64,000 nt of DNA from Tepidamorphus gemmatus (GCF_004346195.1 NZ_SMAK01000007.1:62001-126000); one strand, 5' to 3'; numbered from the stretch's first letter, positions 17,492-25,998 are shown. Numbers and translations are program-made. The notes: generated from the letters alone by a model not told the origin.

Positions 17492-18286
17492 ATGACCGGC
17501 CCCCGCCGCTGGCAAGACCTGACCACCGTGGATTTCGAGACGCTCGATCCCGAACGTACCGTCGCCGTGCTGCCGGTGGGCGCGATCGAGCAGCACGGAC
17601 CGCACCTGCCGCTGGCCACCGACGTGCTGATCGCCGAACGGATCGCCGCAGCCGCGGTGGAGCGGGCCGATGGTCTGCCGGTGCTGCTGATGCCGACCAT
17701 GCCGGTCGGCAAGTCGAACGAGCACATCGACTTTCCCGGCACGCTGACGCTTCCGGTCGAGACGTTGATCGGGCTGTGGCGCGAGATCGGCCGCAGCGTG
17801 GCGCGCTCCGGCCTGAGGAAGCTTCTCTTCATCAACTCCCACGGCGGCCAGCCGCAGGTCATGGAGATCGTCGGACGCGACTTGCGCATTGGCGAGGAGA
17901 TGCTGTGCGTCACCTCGAGCTGGTGGCACATGGGCCTGCCCGACGGGCTGATCCCGGAGACCGAGCGGCGGCACGGCATCCATGGCGGCACGGTGGAGAC
18001 CTCGCTGATGCTGCACCTCGCCCCAGACCTCGTGCGGATGGACCGGGCCGATGACTTCACGCCGGTGATGGCCGACATCGCCGACGAGACCGAACGGCTG
18101 ACCTATGTGGGCGGTGTCGGCATCGGCTGGCAGGCGCAGGACATCCATCCCGCCGGCGTCGCCGGCAATGCCCGCGCGGCAACGGCGGCGATCGGAGCGG
18201 CGATCTTCGAGCATGTGGTCGCCGGCTATGCGACGCTGCTGCGCGAGGTGTCCGCCTTCCCGCTGGCGCGGCTCAAGCGGCGCTGA
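17492..18286 (+). CDS. Creatininase-family amidohydrolase (copy 2)
   Basis: A 264-aa metal-dependent amidohydrolase with all family ligands: IEQHGPHLPLATD (about residues 33-45), FINSHGGQPQVMEI (about 113) and the late IHGGTVETSLMLHL. It keeps the copy 1 motifs WHDL/WQDLTT near the N-terminus and VGKSNEHIDFPGTL, so both belong to one subfamily but differ along their length. CCGGAG lies 6 bases before the ATG. The next gene, a binding protein, is 238 bp downstream on the same strand. Likely role: hydrolysis of a cyclic amide or formamide intermediate (family knowledge). The exact substrate is unknown. Confidence 0.9.
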   Translation: MTGPRRWQDLTTVDFETLDPERTVAVLPVGAIEQHGPHLPLATDVLIAERIAAAAVERADGLPVLLMPTMPVGKSNEHIDFPGTLTLPVETLIGLWREIGRSVARSGLRKLLFINSHGGQPQVMEIVGRDLRIGEEMLCVTSSWWHMGLPDGLIPETERRHGIHGGTVETSLMLHLAPDLVRMDRADDFTPVMADIADETERLTYVGGVGIGWQAQDIHPAGVAGNARAATAAIGAAIFEHVVAGYATLLREVSAFPLARLKRR

Positions 18287-18323
18287 GCCGATGCTGACGC
18301 CGGGCTGTGCAGACGCAAATCCG

Positions 18324-18342
18324 CTGCCCGATTCTTGGGCAG
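18324..18342. repeat. Hairpin downstream of creatininase copy 2
   Basis: CTGCCC (18324-18329) and GGGCAG (18337-18342), extendable by one A-T and one G-U pair to an 8-bp stem with a 3-base loop. It lies 38 bases after the stop codon. There is no T-run, so it is only a possible terminator or processing site. Confidence 0.3.
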
Positions 18343-18374
18343 CCGTCGCCGACATGCTATCGACGTGCAACGGT

Positions 18375-18407
18375 GCGACATCGGAAATGCCGACGCTGGC
18401 ATGTCGC
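18375..18407. promoter_or_regulatory. Inverted repeat upstream of the THI5-like binding-protein gene
   Basis: Outer arms GCGACAT (18375-18381) and ATGTCGC (18401-18407) enclose a shorter ATGCC/GGCAT pair. It lies about 118-150 bp upstream of the start at 18525. It could be an operator or leader structure. It does not match the conserved core of a TPP riboswitch. Confidence 0.35.
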
Positions 18408-18524
18408 TTGCTGCGTCGGCAATTTCGCGGGCGGGCCAGCGGCGGTCAGCGGGCCCGACGCATCGTGAGGACCCGGACGGTTTCGAGGGGAAGCCGTCCG
18501 CCGATCAACGGGAGGACTGGCAAC

Positions 18525-19535
18525 ATGGCCAAGTTTGCATTGCAGGCGGCAGCCGCCGCCGTTCTGGCCGGTCTGGGACTGGCCCAGCCGGCGTGGTCGC
18601 TCGACGAGGTCACCTTCGGCACCAACTGGCTCGCCCAGGCCGAGCATGGCGGCTTCTACCAGGCGGTCGCCGATGGCACTTACGAGAAATATGGGCTCAA
18701 GGTCACCATCCGTCAGGGTGGCCCGCAGGCGGGCAACCAGGCGCTGCTGATCGCCGGCCAGATCCAGTTCTACATGCAGGGCAACATGCTCTCGCCCCTC
18801 CATGCGGCCGAGCAGGACATCCCGGTTGTCGAGGTGGCGGCGATCTTCCAGAAGGAGCCGCAGGTGCTGCTGGCGCATCCTGACCAGGGTCTGGAAACGC
18901 TGGCGGATCTGGCCAAGCTGCCGACGCTGTTCCTGTCCAAGGACGGCTACTCCTCCTATTTCCAGTGGATGAAGACGGCCTTCCCGGGCTTCCGCGACGA
19001 ACAGTACAAGCCCTACACCTTCAATCCGGCACCGTTCATCGCCGACAAGCAGTCCGCGCAGCAGGGCTACATCACCTCCGAACCCTTCGCGATCCAGAAG
19101 GAAGCCGGCTGGATGCCGAAGATATTCCTGCTCGCCGACTACGGTTTCGACACCTATTCGACGCTGATCGAGACGACGCCGGCCTACCTGGAAGCCAATC
19201 CGGACATCGTGAAGCGCTTCGTCGAGGCCTCGATCATCGGCTGGTACAACTACCTCTATGGCGACAATGCCGCCGCCAACGAGCTCATCAAGAAGGACAA
19301 TCCGGAGATGACCGACGAGCAGATCGCGTTCTCGATCAAGACGATGAAGGAGTACGGGATCGTCGATTCCGGCGATACCGAGACGCTCGGCATCGGCTGC
19401 ATGAGCGACGAGCGGCAGAAGAGCTTCTATGACAAGATGGTCGCGGCGGGCGTGATCAAGGCAGGAATCGACTACACCAAGACCTACACCACCGAATTCG
19501 TCTGCAAGGGCCTCGGGCTGGAGCTGAAGAAGTAG
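18525..19535 (+). CDS. ABC transporter substrate-binding protein, NMT1/THI5-like
   Basis: A 336-aa periplasmic binding protein. GGAGG lies 9 bases before the ATG, and the first residues form a Sec signal (MAKFALQAAAAAVLAGLGLA, cleavage after PAWS). The mature protein opens with VTFGTNWLAQAEHGGFYQA, typical of the ThiY/RibY-like NMT1 group that binds pyrimidines, thiamine precursors or flavins, with VTIRQGGPQAG and YGFDTYSTLIETTPAYLE following. It is the first gene of an ABC importer (ATPase 330 bp downstream, then permease). The neighbouring deaminases suggest an aromatic N-heterocycle ligand (inference). Confidence 0.92.
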   Translation: MAKFALQAAAAAVLAGLGLAQPAWSLDEVTFGTNWLAQAEHGGFYQAVADGTYEKYGLKVTIRQGGPQAGNQALLIAGQIQFYMQGNMLSPLHAAEQDIPVVEVAAIFQKEPQVLLAHPDQGLETLADLAKLPTLFLSKDGYSSYFQWMKTAFPGFRDEQYKPYTFNPAPFIADKQSAQQGYITSEPFAIQKEAGWMPKIFLLADYGFDTYSTLIETTPAYLEANPDIVKRFVEASIIGWYNYLYGDNAAANELIKKDNPEMTDEQIAFSIKTMKEYGIVDSGDTETLGIGCMSDERQKSFYDKMVAAGVIKAGIDYTKTYTTEFVCKGLGLELKK

Positions 19536-19607
19536 GAGCGGCATCGGCGGCGCTGCGATCGGGAGCGCGCGGGTCGGGCTGGCTGCCGAAGCAGGCGATG
19601 CCCGCTC

Positions 19608-19704
19608 GTCATCCCGGCCGAGCGAACCGAAGACCCGGGGTCGGGAGTCTCCGATGGTCCGGGCGCCCGGACCCCGGATCGGCCTGAAGACCGTCCGGGA
19701 TGAC
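19608..19704. repeat. Intergenic palindromic repeat, copy A
   Basis: A 97-bp element bounded by GTCATCCCGG and CCGGGATGAC, with internal CCCCGGATC and short sub-palindromes. It fills the middle of the 330-bp gap between the binding-protein and ATPase genes of the THI5-like importer. No coding frame is evident in the rest of the gap. Related copies are at 35581-35679, 43326-43423 and 57241-57310. Confidence 0.6.
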
Positions 19705-19865
19705 CGGAAGGGTCGGGACGCGAATCCGCGGCGGCACCGGCGCCGCTGAAGTCCTTGGGCGCCGCCTGCCTGCCGGGAATGGGGCGGCCTGCGCGGAACC
19801 CTTCCGATGCACGGCCTCCCCCAGTCCGCCGCGGACGACATGACGTGAATGGAACCGAACACCTG

Positions 19866-20642
19866 ATGACTTCCTCCAACGCCGCTCCGCCGATCGTGTC
19901 GCTTCAGGGCGTCAACAAGGTCTTCTCCAACGGCACCGTCGCGTTGAAGGACATGACGTTGGACATCCGGATGGGCGAATTCCTCAGCCTGCTCGGGCCT
20001 TCGGGCTGCGGCAAGTCGACGGTGCTGCGGCTGATCGCAGGGCTCGGCGAGCCATCGTCGGGCCGGATCGTCTGGCCGGCACCGGACGATCACGAGATCG
20101 GCTTCGTGTTCCAGGAGCCGACACTGATGCCGTGGGCGACCGTGTTCAGCAATGTCTGGCTGCCGCTCAGGCTCAAGGGCGTGTCGAAGGCGGCGGCGCG
20201 GGGGCAGGTGATGCAGGCACTCGAGATGGTCGGCCTCGACGGATTCGCGCAGGCCTATCCGCGCGAGCTGTCGGGCGGCATGAAGATGCGTGTCTCGATC
20301 GCCCGCGCGCTGGTCACCCGGCCGAAGCTCCTGCTGATGGACGAGCCGTTCGCCGCCCTCGACGAGATCACCCGGTTCAAGCTCAACAACGATCTGCTGC
20401 ACCTGTGGGAGACATTCGGCTGGACGGTGGTGTTCGTCACCCACTCGGTATTCGAATCGGTCTACCTGTCGAGTCGGATCGTGGTGATGGCGGCGCGTCC
20501 CGGCCGCGTCGTCGAGGATCTGGCCATCGACGCCCCCTATCCGCGCGACGACGATTTCCGTACCTCGACCCTCTACAACGATCATTGCCGAACCGTGTCG
20601 CATGCCCTGCACCGGGCAATGGAGGCGAGGGTGGTGGCATGA
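19866..20642 (+). CDS. ABC transporter ATP-binding protein (nitrate/sulfonate/pyrimidine type)
   Basis: A 258-aa cytoplasmic ATPase. Walker A is GPSGCGKST (about residue 46), Q-loop FQEPTLMPW, signature LSGGMKMR, Walker B LLLMDEP followed by the D-loop FAALDE, and the switch His in VTHS. This order and the MPW after the Q-loop mark the TauB/SsuB/ThiZ class that works with NMT1-type binding proteins. The ATG at 19866 is chosen over an in-frame GTG 21 bases upstream; neither has a strong Shine-Dalgarno. Its stop overlaps the permease start (ATGA). Confidence 0.93.
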   Translation: MTSSNAAPPIVSLQGVNKVFSNGTVALKDMTLDIRMGEFLSLLGPSGCGKSTVLRLIAGLGEPSSGRIVWPAPDDHEIGFVFQEPTLMPWATVFSNVWLPLRLKGVSKAAARGQVMQALEMVGLDGFAQAYPRELSGGMKMRVSIARALVTRPKLLLMDEPFAALDEITRFKLNNDLLHLWETFGWTVVFVTHSVFESVYLSSRIVVMAARPGRVVEDLAIDAPYPRDDDFRTSTLYNDHCRTVSHALHRAMEARVVA

Positions 20643-21502
20643 GCGCGGTCGACTCGAAGCCTGCTCACTCCGGTCTCGACACGGCGGCCGGACGGCCCGA
20701 AGCCGATCGCCGGATGCTCGGCGAGCGGCTGCTGCGCATTCTCGTGCCCGTCGCGATGCTCGGGCTCCTGGTGCTCATCTGGGCCTGGTACGTCACGGCC
20801 TACAACGTCCCGCACTACATCCTGCCGAGCCCGAAGCGGGTCGCGCAGGCGATGATCGAGGACCGGGCACTGCTGTTCACGGCGCTGCTGGTGACGCTGA
20901 AGATCACCTTCACCGCGCTGGCGCTGGCGCTGATCGGCGGCGTGGCGCTCGCGGTGCTTCTGGTCCAGTCGCGCTGGATCGAGCTGGCGCTCTACCCCTA
21001 TGCGGTGATCCTGCAGGTGACGCCGATCGTCGCGATTGCCCCGCTGATCCTGATCTATGCACCTTCCACCCAGGTGGCGCTGCTGATCTGCGCCTGGATC
21101 GTCGCGTTCTTTCCGATCCTGTCGAACACCGCGCAGGGGCTCAAGAGCGTCGACCACAACCTCCTCAACCTGTTCGAGCTGTATGGGGCGAGCCGCTGGC
21201 AGATGCTGTACCTGCTGCGGCTGCCGGCCGCCCTGCCCTATTTCCTGACGGGGCTGCGGATCGGGGGTGGGCTGGCGCTGATCGCCGCCGTCGTCGCCGA
21301 GTTCGCCGCCGGGTCGGCCGGCGCCGGTTCCGGGCTTGCCTTCCGGTTGCTCGAATCGCAGTTCCGGCTGAACATCCCGCGCCTGTTCGCGGCGCTGATC
21401 CTGCTGTCGCTGACGGGCGTGCTGATCTTCTTCGCGACCACCTTCATCTCGCACATGCTGCTCAGAAAGTGGCACGAGAGCGCGCTGAAGCGGGAGAACT
21501 GA
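20639..21502 (+). CDS. ABC transporter permease (TauC/SsuC/ThiX-like)
   Basis: A 287-aa inner-membrane permease with six predicted spans. It has the family cue NVPHYILPSPKRVAQAM after the first helix and the EAA loop FELYGASRWQMLYLLRLPAA (about residues 180-199) for docking the ATPase. It is translationally coupled to the ATPase by a 4-bp overlap, and the deaminase gene starts 4 bp after its stop. The tight packing ties transport to the downstream cytosine-deaminase-like enzyme, so importer and enzyme most likely handle the same compound or its product. Confidence 0.93.
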   Translation: MSAVDSKPAHSGLDTAAGRPEADRRMLGERLLRILVPVAMLGLLVLIWAWYVTAYNVPHYILPSPKRVAQAMIEDRALLFTALLVTLKITFTALALALIGGVALAVLLVQSRWIELALYPYAVILQVTPIVAIAPLILIYAPSTQVALLICAWIVAFFPILSNTAQGLKSVDHNLLNLFELYGASRWQMLYLLRLPAALPYFLTGLRIGGGLALIAAVVAEFAAGSAGAGSGLAFRLLESQFRLNIPRLFAALILLSLTGVLIFFATTFISHMLLRKWHESALKREN

Positions 21503-21506
21503 ACGC

Positions 21507-22838
21507 ATGGCCACGGGCTTCGCCACGGTGCCGGCCGGCCGGCGCTACCGGATCGCGGGCGCGGTCGTGCCGAGCGCGCTGGTCGAGACGTCGGCGCGAC
21601 TTCCCGCCGCCGGCGACGGGCTGGTGCGGGCCGACATCGACATCGACGGCGCGACGATCACGTCGATCCATGCGCCGGGCACGGGGGCGCCGGCAGCCGA
21701 GGTGTTCGACATCCGCTCGGGCATGGTCTGGCCGGGCTTCGTCGACATGCACACCCATATCGACAAGGGCCACATCTGGCCGCGCCGGGCCAATCCGGAC
21801 GGAACCTTCATGGGCGCGCTGATGGCCGTCCAGGCGGATCGGGAGGCCAATTGGACGGCGGCCGACGTGGCGCGCCGCATGGATTTCTCGCTGCGCTGCG
21901 CCTATGCGCACGGCACGGTGCTGCTGCGGACCCATCTGGACTCGCTGCCGCCGCAGGATGCAATCTCCTGGCCGGTTTTCTCGCAGATGCGCGAGCGCTG
22001 GGCGGGACGGATCGACCTGCAGGCGGTATCGCTCGTGCCGATCGACTTCGTTCAGGACCGCGCCGCGTACGAGGCGCTTGCCGACCGGGTGAAACTGCAT
22101 GGCGGCGTGCTCGGTGCCGTCACCTTCATGTATCCCGGTCTCGACGACCTGCTCGACACGGTGTTCCGCACCGCGATGGACCGCGGGCTCGACCTCGACT
22201 TCCATACCGACGAATCGCAGGATCCGGACGAGCGGTCGCTGGCGCATGTGGCGGAAGCGGCGCTGCGCAACCGGTTCACCGGGCGGATCACCTGCGGCCA
22301 TTGCTGCTCCCTCGCCCGCCAGGACGAGGACGAGGCAAGCCGCACCATCGGCCGCGTCGCCGAGGCGGGCATTGCCATCGTCTCGCTGCCGATGTGCAAC
22401 ATGTACCTGCAGGACCGCCATGCCGGCCGCACGCCGCGTTCGCGCGGGGTGACGATGCTGCATGAACTGGCGCGCGCCGGCGTCGCGGTGGCGGTCGCCA
22501 GCGACAACACCCGCGATCCCTTCTACGCCTATGGCGATCTCGACATGGCGGAGGTGTTCCGCGAAGCGGTCAGGACAGCGCATTTCGACCACCCGGTCGG
22601 ACCATGGCCGGCAACCGTGGCGGCGACTCCCGGACAGATCCTGCGGCGGCCGGACAGGGGCATGCTGCGGACAGGCGGCCCCGCTGATCTCGTTCTGTTC
22701 TCCGCGCGCGACTGGTCGGAACTGCTGTCGCGCCCGCAGACGGACCGGACAGTCATCCGCGGTGGACAGCCGATCGACACGACGCCACCGGATTACCGCG
22801 AACTCGACGACCTGTTTGCCGCCCTGCACGAGGATTGA
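21507..22838 (+). CDS. Cytosine deaminase-like amidohydrolase (CodA family)
   Basis: A 443-aa amidohydrolase. Metal-site motifs: MHTHIDKGH (His82, His84), FHTDESQDPDE (His about 232), ITCGHCCSLA (His about 263) and the catalytic Asp in VASDNTRDPF (about 332). The HIDKGH form and the DNTRDPF block place it with CodA-like cytosine/isoguanine/ammelide-type deaminases rather than dihydroorotase or guanine deaminase. It would remove an exocyclic amino group as ammonia. The gene is 4 bp after the permease stop and 2 bp before the FAD oxidase. The real substrate may be a modified pyrimidine. Confidence 0.87.
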   Translation: MATGFATVPAGRRYRIAGAVVPSALVETSARLPAAGDGLVRADIDIDGATITSIHAPGTGAPAAEVFDIRSGMVWPGFVDMHTHIDKGHIWPRRANPDGTFMGALMAVQADREANWTAADVARRMDFSLRCAYAHGTVLLRTHLDSLPPQDAISWPVFSQMRERWAGRIDLQAVSLVPIDFVQDRAAYEALADRVKLHGGVLGAVTFMYPGLDDLLDTVFRTAMDRGLDLDFHTDESQDPDERSLAHVAEAALRNRFTGRITCGHCCSLARQDEDEASRTIGRVAEAGIAIVSLPMCNMYLQDRHAGRTPRSRGVTMLHELARAGVAVAVASDNTRDPFYAYGDLDMAEVFREAVRTAHFDHPVGPWPATVAATPGQILRRPDRGMLRTGGPADLVLFSARDWSELLSRPQTDRTVIRGGQPIDTTPPDYRELDDLFAALHED

Positions 22839-22840
22839 GC

Positions 22841-24241
22841 ATGAGGGATATCGCCGCACTGAAGACGGCGCTCGAAGGCCTGAAGATCGAGGACAATCCG
22901 GCGCTGGTGAAGCAGAAGAGCCGCGACTTCTTCTGGTACAGCCCGGTGCTGAAGCGCGAACTGGATCACGTCACCGCCGATCTGGTCGTCTCCCCGCGCA
23001 GCGAGGCGGAGATTCTGCGGGTGCTCGAGACCTGCTACCGGCACGACGTCCCCGTCACGGTGCGCGGCACCGGCACCGGCAATTACGGTCAGGCGATGCC
23101 GCTCGCCGGAGGTGTGGTGATGAATCTGGCCGAGATGAACCGGGTGCTGAAGATCTCGCCCGGCCGGCTGGTGGCGGAGCCCGGCGCAATTCTCCATGAC
23201 ATCGACGTCGCGGCCCGTGCCAGCAGCGGCCAGGAAATGCGGATGCATCCCTCGACGCTGAAGACCGCCTCGATCGGCGGATTCATCGGCGGCGGATCGG
23301 GCGGCGTCGGCTCGATCCGGTGGGGCGGTCTGCGCGACATCGGCAACGTGCTGCGCCTCAAGGTTGCCACCATGGAGGAGCGCCCGCGCCTCCTCGAACT
23401 CGACGGCTGGGACCTGCAGAAGGTCTGTCATGCCTACGGAACCAACGGCGTCATCACCGAGGTCGAGATCCCGCTGACGGCAGCCTATGACTGGATCGAC
23501 GTGATCGTCGGGTTCGACTCGTTCGAGCGGGCGGCTGCCTATGGCGACGATATCGGCAACCGCGACGGCCTCTTGCTGAAGCTCGTCTCGCCGATCGCCG
23601 CACCGATCCCGCAGGACTATTTCCTGCGCCACCGCCGATTCATCCCAGACGGCCGGCACATCTGCCTGGTGATGGTCGCGGCCCATGCGCTCGGCCCGCT
23701 GCTGGCGGTGACGCGGCGGCTCGGCGGCGAGGTGCTGTTCCGCTCGGATACGGCGGAGGACACCAAGGGCCTGCCGCCGGCCTACGAACTGTCGTGGAAC
23801 CACACCACGCTCAGGGGACTCAGGGTCGATCCGGGCATCACCTACCTGCAGGTGCTCTACCCCTATCCGAACCATCTCGATCTGGTCTCGCGCGTGCATG
23901 CCCATTTCGGCGACGAGGTGCTGGCGCATCTGGAATTCGTCCGCTTCGACGGCAACATCACCTGCTTCGGGCTGCCGATCGTGCGCTTCACCACCGAGGA
24001 GCGGCTCGACGAGATCATGCGCATCCACGAGGACATGGGGTGCGTCATCTTCAATCCGCACCGCTACACGCTCGAGGAAGGCGGGATGAAGCAGACCGAC
24101 GAGGTGCAGCTCGCCTTCAAGCGCGAGGCCGATCCGAAGGGGCTGCTCAACCCCGGCAAGATGATCGGCTGGGAGAAGCCCGACTTCGATTTCGGCTCAC
24201 GCCGCAACTACCTGTTCCCCGGCCTGCAGCCGGCCAGCTGA
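22841..24241 (+). CDS. FAD-linked oxidase (GlcD/PCMH-type FAD-binding)
   Basis: A 466-aa flavoprotein of the FAD_binding_4 class. The PCMH domain runs about residues 45-225 with VTVRGTGTGNYGQAMPLAGG for FAD phosphate contacts and SIGGFIGGGSGGVGSIRWGG. The C-terminal cap domain ends with KGLLNPGKMIGW, typical of D-lactate/glycolate oxidase relatives. The ATG at 22841 is used; a TTG six bases earlier would overlap the preceding gene's stop. It sits in the deaminase operon, so it may oxidise a hydroxylated or partly reduced ring intermediate. No specific reaction can be assigned. Confidence 0.88.
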   Translation: MRDIAALKTALEGLKIEDNPALVKQKSRDFFWYSPVLKRELDHVTADLVVSPRSEAEILRVLETCYRHDVPVTVRGTGTGNYGQAMPLAGGVVMNLAEMNRVLKISPGRLVAEPGAILHDIDVAARASSGQEMRMHPSTLKTASIGGFIGGGSGGVGSIRWGGLRDIGNVLRLKVATMEERPRLLELDGWDLQKVCHAYGTNGVITEVEIPLTAAYDWIDVIVGFDSFERAAAYGDDIGNRDGLLLKLVSPIAAPIPQDYFLRHRRFIPDGRHICLVMVAAHALGPLLAVTRRLGGEVLFRSDTAEDTKGLPPAYELSWNHTTLRGLRVDPGITYLQVLYPYPNHLDLVSRVHAHFGDEVLAHLEFVRFDGNITCFGLPIVRFTTEERLDEIMRIHEDMGCVIFNPHRYTLEEGGMKQTDEVQLAFKREADPKGLLNPGKMIGWEKPDFDFGSRRNYLFPGLQPAS

Positions 24242-24249
24242 TCCCCGCC

Positions 24250-24831
24250 ATGCGGGTTCTCGTGGTCTACGCGCATCCGGTCGAGACCAGCTTCTGCGCC
24301 GCCCTGCACCGCTGCGTGGTCTCGACACTGGCCGACGGCGGCAACGCGGTCGATGATTGCGATCTCTACGCCGAGGGGTTCGACCCGGTGCTGTCGCGCG
24401 CCGAACGGATCGGCTATCACGACGTGCCGGGCAACCGCGCGGCCGTTGCCGCCCATGTCGAGCGGCTCATCGCGGCCGAGGCGCTGGTGCTGGTGTTTCC
24501 GGTCTGGAACTTCGGCTTCCCGGCGATCCTCAAGGGCTGGTTCGACCGGGTGTTCCTGCCCGGCGTCTCCTTCGTCATGCGGGACGGCAAGGTTGTGCCG
24601 AACCTTTTCCACCTGAAGCGGATCGTCGCCGTCACCACCTACGGCGGCTCGCGCCTGCGGGCGATCCTGGCGGGCGATCCGCCGCGGCGGATCGTCATGC
24701 GGGTGCTGCGCGCCACCGCACCGCGCGCGCGGATCCGCCATCATGCACTCTACGACATGAGCCGGGCCGACCAGGCGAGGCGCTCGGCCTTTCTGGAGAG
24801 GACAAGAATGTTGATGGAGACGATCCGGTGA
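24250..24831 (+). CDS. Flavodoxin-fold NAD(P)H oxidoreductase (copy 1)
   Basis: A 193-aa flavodoxin_2 family protein (NQO/MdaB type). The N-terminal FMN/FAD phosphate loop reads MRVLVVYAHPVETSFCAALH, the second flavin loop is FPVWNFGFPAILKGWFDRVF, and TTYGGSRLRA is the third. Such enzymes pass two electrons from NAD(P)H to quinones, azo compounds or free flavin. It starts 8 bp after the FAD oxidase and its stop overlaps the GTG start of copy 2. The pair may supply reduced flavin or re-reduce quinone products of the oxidase (inference). Confidence 0.88.
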   Translation: MRVLVVYAHPVETSFCAALHRCVVSTLADGGNAVDDCDLYAEGFDPVLSRAERIGYHDVPGNRAAVAAHVERLIAAEALVLVFPVWNFGFPAILKGWFDRVFLPGVSFVMRDGKVVPNLFHLKRIVAVTTYGGSRLRAILAGDPPRRIVMRVLRATAPRARIRHHALYDMSRADQARRSAFLERTRMLMETIR

Positions 24832-25415
24832 GGGTTCTGCTCGTCTATTGCCACCCGTGCGAAGAGAGCTTCAACCGGGCGATCCGCGACCGCGCCCTGG
24901 CGACGCTGGCGGAACGAGACCATGAGATCGAACTCGTCGACCTCTATGCCGAGGGCTTCGATCCGGTGATGTCGGGCGAGGAGCGGCGCGGCTACCACAC
25001 GCCCGGCGACAACGAGGTGCCGGTCGCGCACCATATCGCCCTGCTGCGCTGGGCCGAGGTGCTGGTGTTCGTCTATCCGACCTGGTGGTTCGGGTTGCCC
25101 GCCATGCTCAAGGGCTGGCTCGACCGGGTGTTCGTGCCCCATGCGACCTTCTCGATGCCGACCGAGACCACGTCGATGGGGCCGGTGCTGACCAACATCC
25201 GGCGGATCGTCGTGATCACCACCTGCGGCGCCTCGTGGCTCATGTCGAAGCTTGTCGGCGAGCCCGGCCGGCGCACCATCCTGCGTGGATTGCGGCTTCT
25301 CTGCCATCCGCGCTGCCGTACCACCTATCTGGCCCATTACCGGATGGATTCCTCGACGCCACAGAGCAGAACGGCCTATCTGGCGCGCGTCGAACAGACA
25401 TTACGGCGGCTTTGA
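24828..25415 (+). CDS. Flavodoxin-fold NAD(P)H oxidoreductase (copy 2)
   Basis: A 195-aa paralogue of the upstream protein with the same layout: MRVLLVYCHPCEESFNRAI, FVYPTWWFGLPAMLKGWLDR and ITTCGASWLMSKL. PTWWFGLPA is closer to the typical NQO-like consensus than copy 1. The start is the GTG at 24828 overlapping the previous TGA (GTGA), which aligns the N-termini of both copies. It is the last gene of the catabolic run; the AT-richer 88 bp that follow belong to the marR promoter region. Tandem retention of two copies suggests a heterodimer or two substrates (inference). Confidence 0.87.
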   Translation: MRVLLVYCHPCEESFNRAIRDRALATLAERDHEIELVDLYAEGFDPVMSGEERRGYHTPGDNEVPVAHHIALLRWAEVLVFVYPTWWFGLPAMLKGWLDRVFVPHATFSMPTETTSMGPVLTNIRRIVVITTCGASWLMSKLVGEPGRRTILRGLRLLCHPRCRTTYLAHYRMDSSTPQSRTAYLARVEQTLRRL

Positions 25416-25503
25416 AATACTTGACTCTTGCAATATGGTTTGTGGCGGGGTCTGATCTGGGTCATCATCGGTCATCCAAGGGAGTTTTTGGGGGACTCTC
25501 TCG

Positions 25504-25998
25504 ATGAAGAAGTGGTACGAGGATTCGGTCGGTCTGCACCTGACACGGGCGGCCCGGCTCCATAGGGCGCGAGCCCATTCCATGCTCGGGGAGATCGGTG
25601 TCCACCCCGGACAGGAGAATGTCCTGCTCGTCCTGCTCGAGGACGACGGTCAGGCCATGACCAAGCTCGCCGCAGCATTGAAGGTCAAGCCACCGACCGT
25701 CACCAAGATGGTTGCGCGGATGGCCGCGCAGGGACTGGTGCGTCGCATCGCCTCGCAGACCGACGCGCGCAGCGCCAATGTCTTCCTCACCGACGAGGGC
25801 CGCGCCCGCGGCACCGAGCTGAAGACTCGTTGGAAGCGGCTCGAGGACATGACGGTACGCCTCATTCCGGAGAAGGATCGGCGCCGACTGACCAAGCTCC
25901 TGATGGCGATCGAGGAGTCGCTCGGCGAAGGGGCCGAGACCGACGCGGATACCGTCATCAGCGTCGCGTTCGACGAGGCCGACGAATCGGCGGCCTGA
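25504..25998 (+). CDS. MarR family transcriptional regulator
   Basis: A 164-aa winged-helix regulator. The recognition region reads MTKLAAALKVKPPTVTKMVARM (helix-turn-helix, split about residues 54-75), then the wing RRIASQTDARSANVFLTDEGR with the DxR motif typical of MarR. It follows the two quinone-reductase-like genes on the same strand with an 88-bp AT-richer gap and precedes an aminotransferase by 94 bp. MarR proteins next to such reductases often sense phenolic or quinone ligands, so the reductases or the aminotransferase are likely targets. No clear palindromic operator is visible. Confidence 0.9.
   Translation: MKKWYEDSVGLHLTRAARLHRARAHSMLGEIGVHPGQENVLLVLLEDDGQAMTKLAAALKVKPPTVTKMVARMAAQGLVRRIASQTDARSANVFLTDEGRARGTELKTRWKRLEDMTVRLIPEKDRRRLTKLLMAIEESLGEGAETDADTVISVAFDEADESAA

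Noticed and set aside
18287-18524. TPP riboswitch ahead of the THI5-like importer
   Set aside because: The conserved CTGAGA and following thiamine-box blocks are absent. Only simple inverted repeats are seen.
25416-25503. A sigma-70 promoter for marR (TTGACT at 25421)
   Set aside because: No acceptable -10 element at 16-18 bp. The region is AT-richer but the call would be arbitrary.
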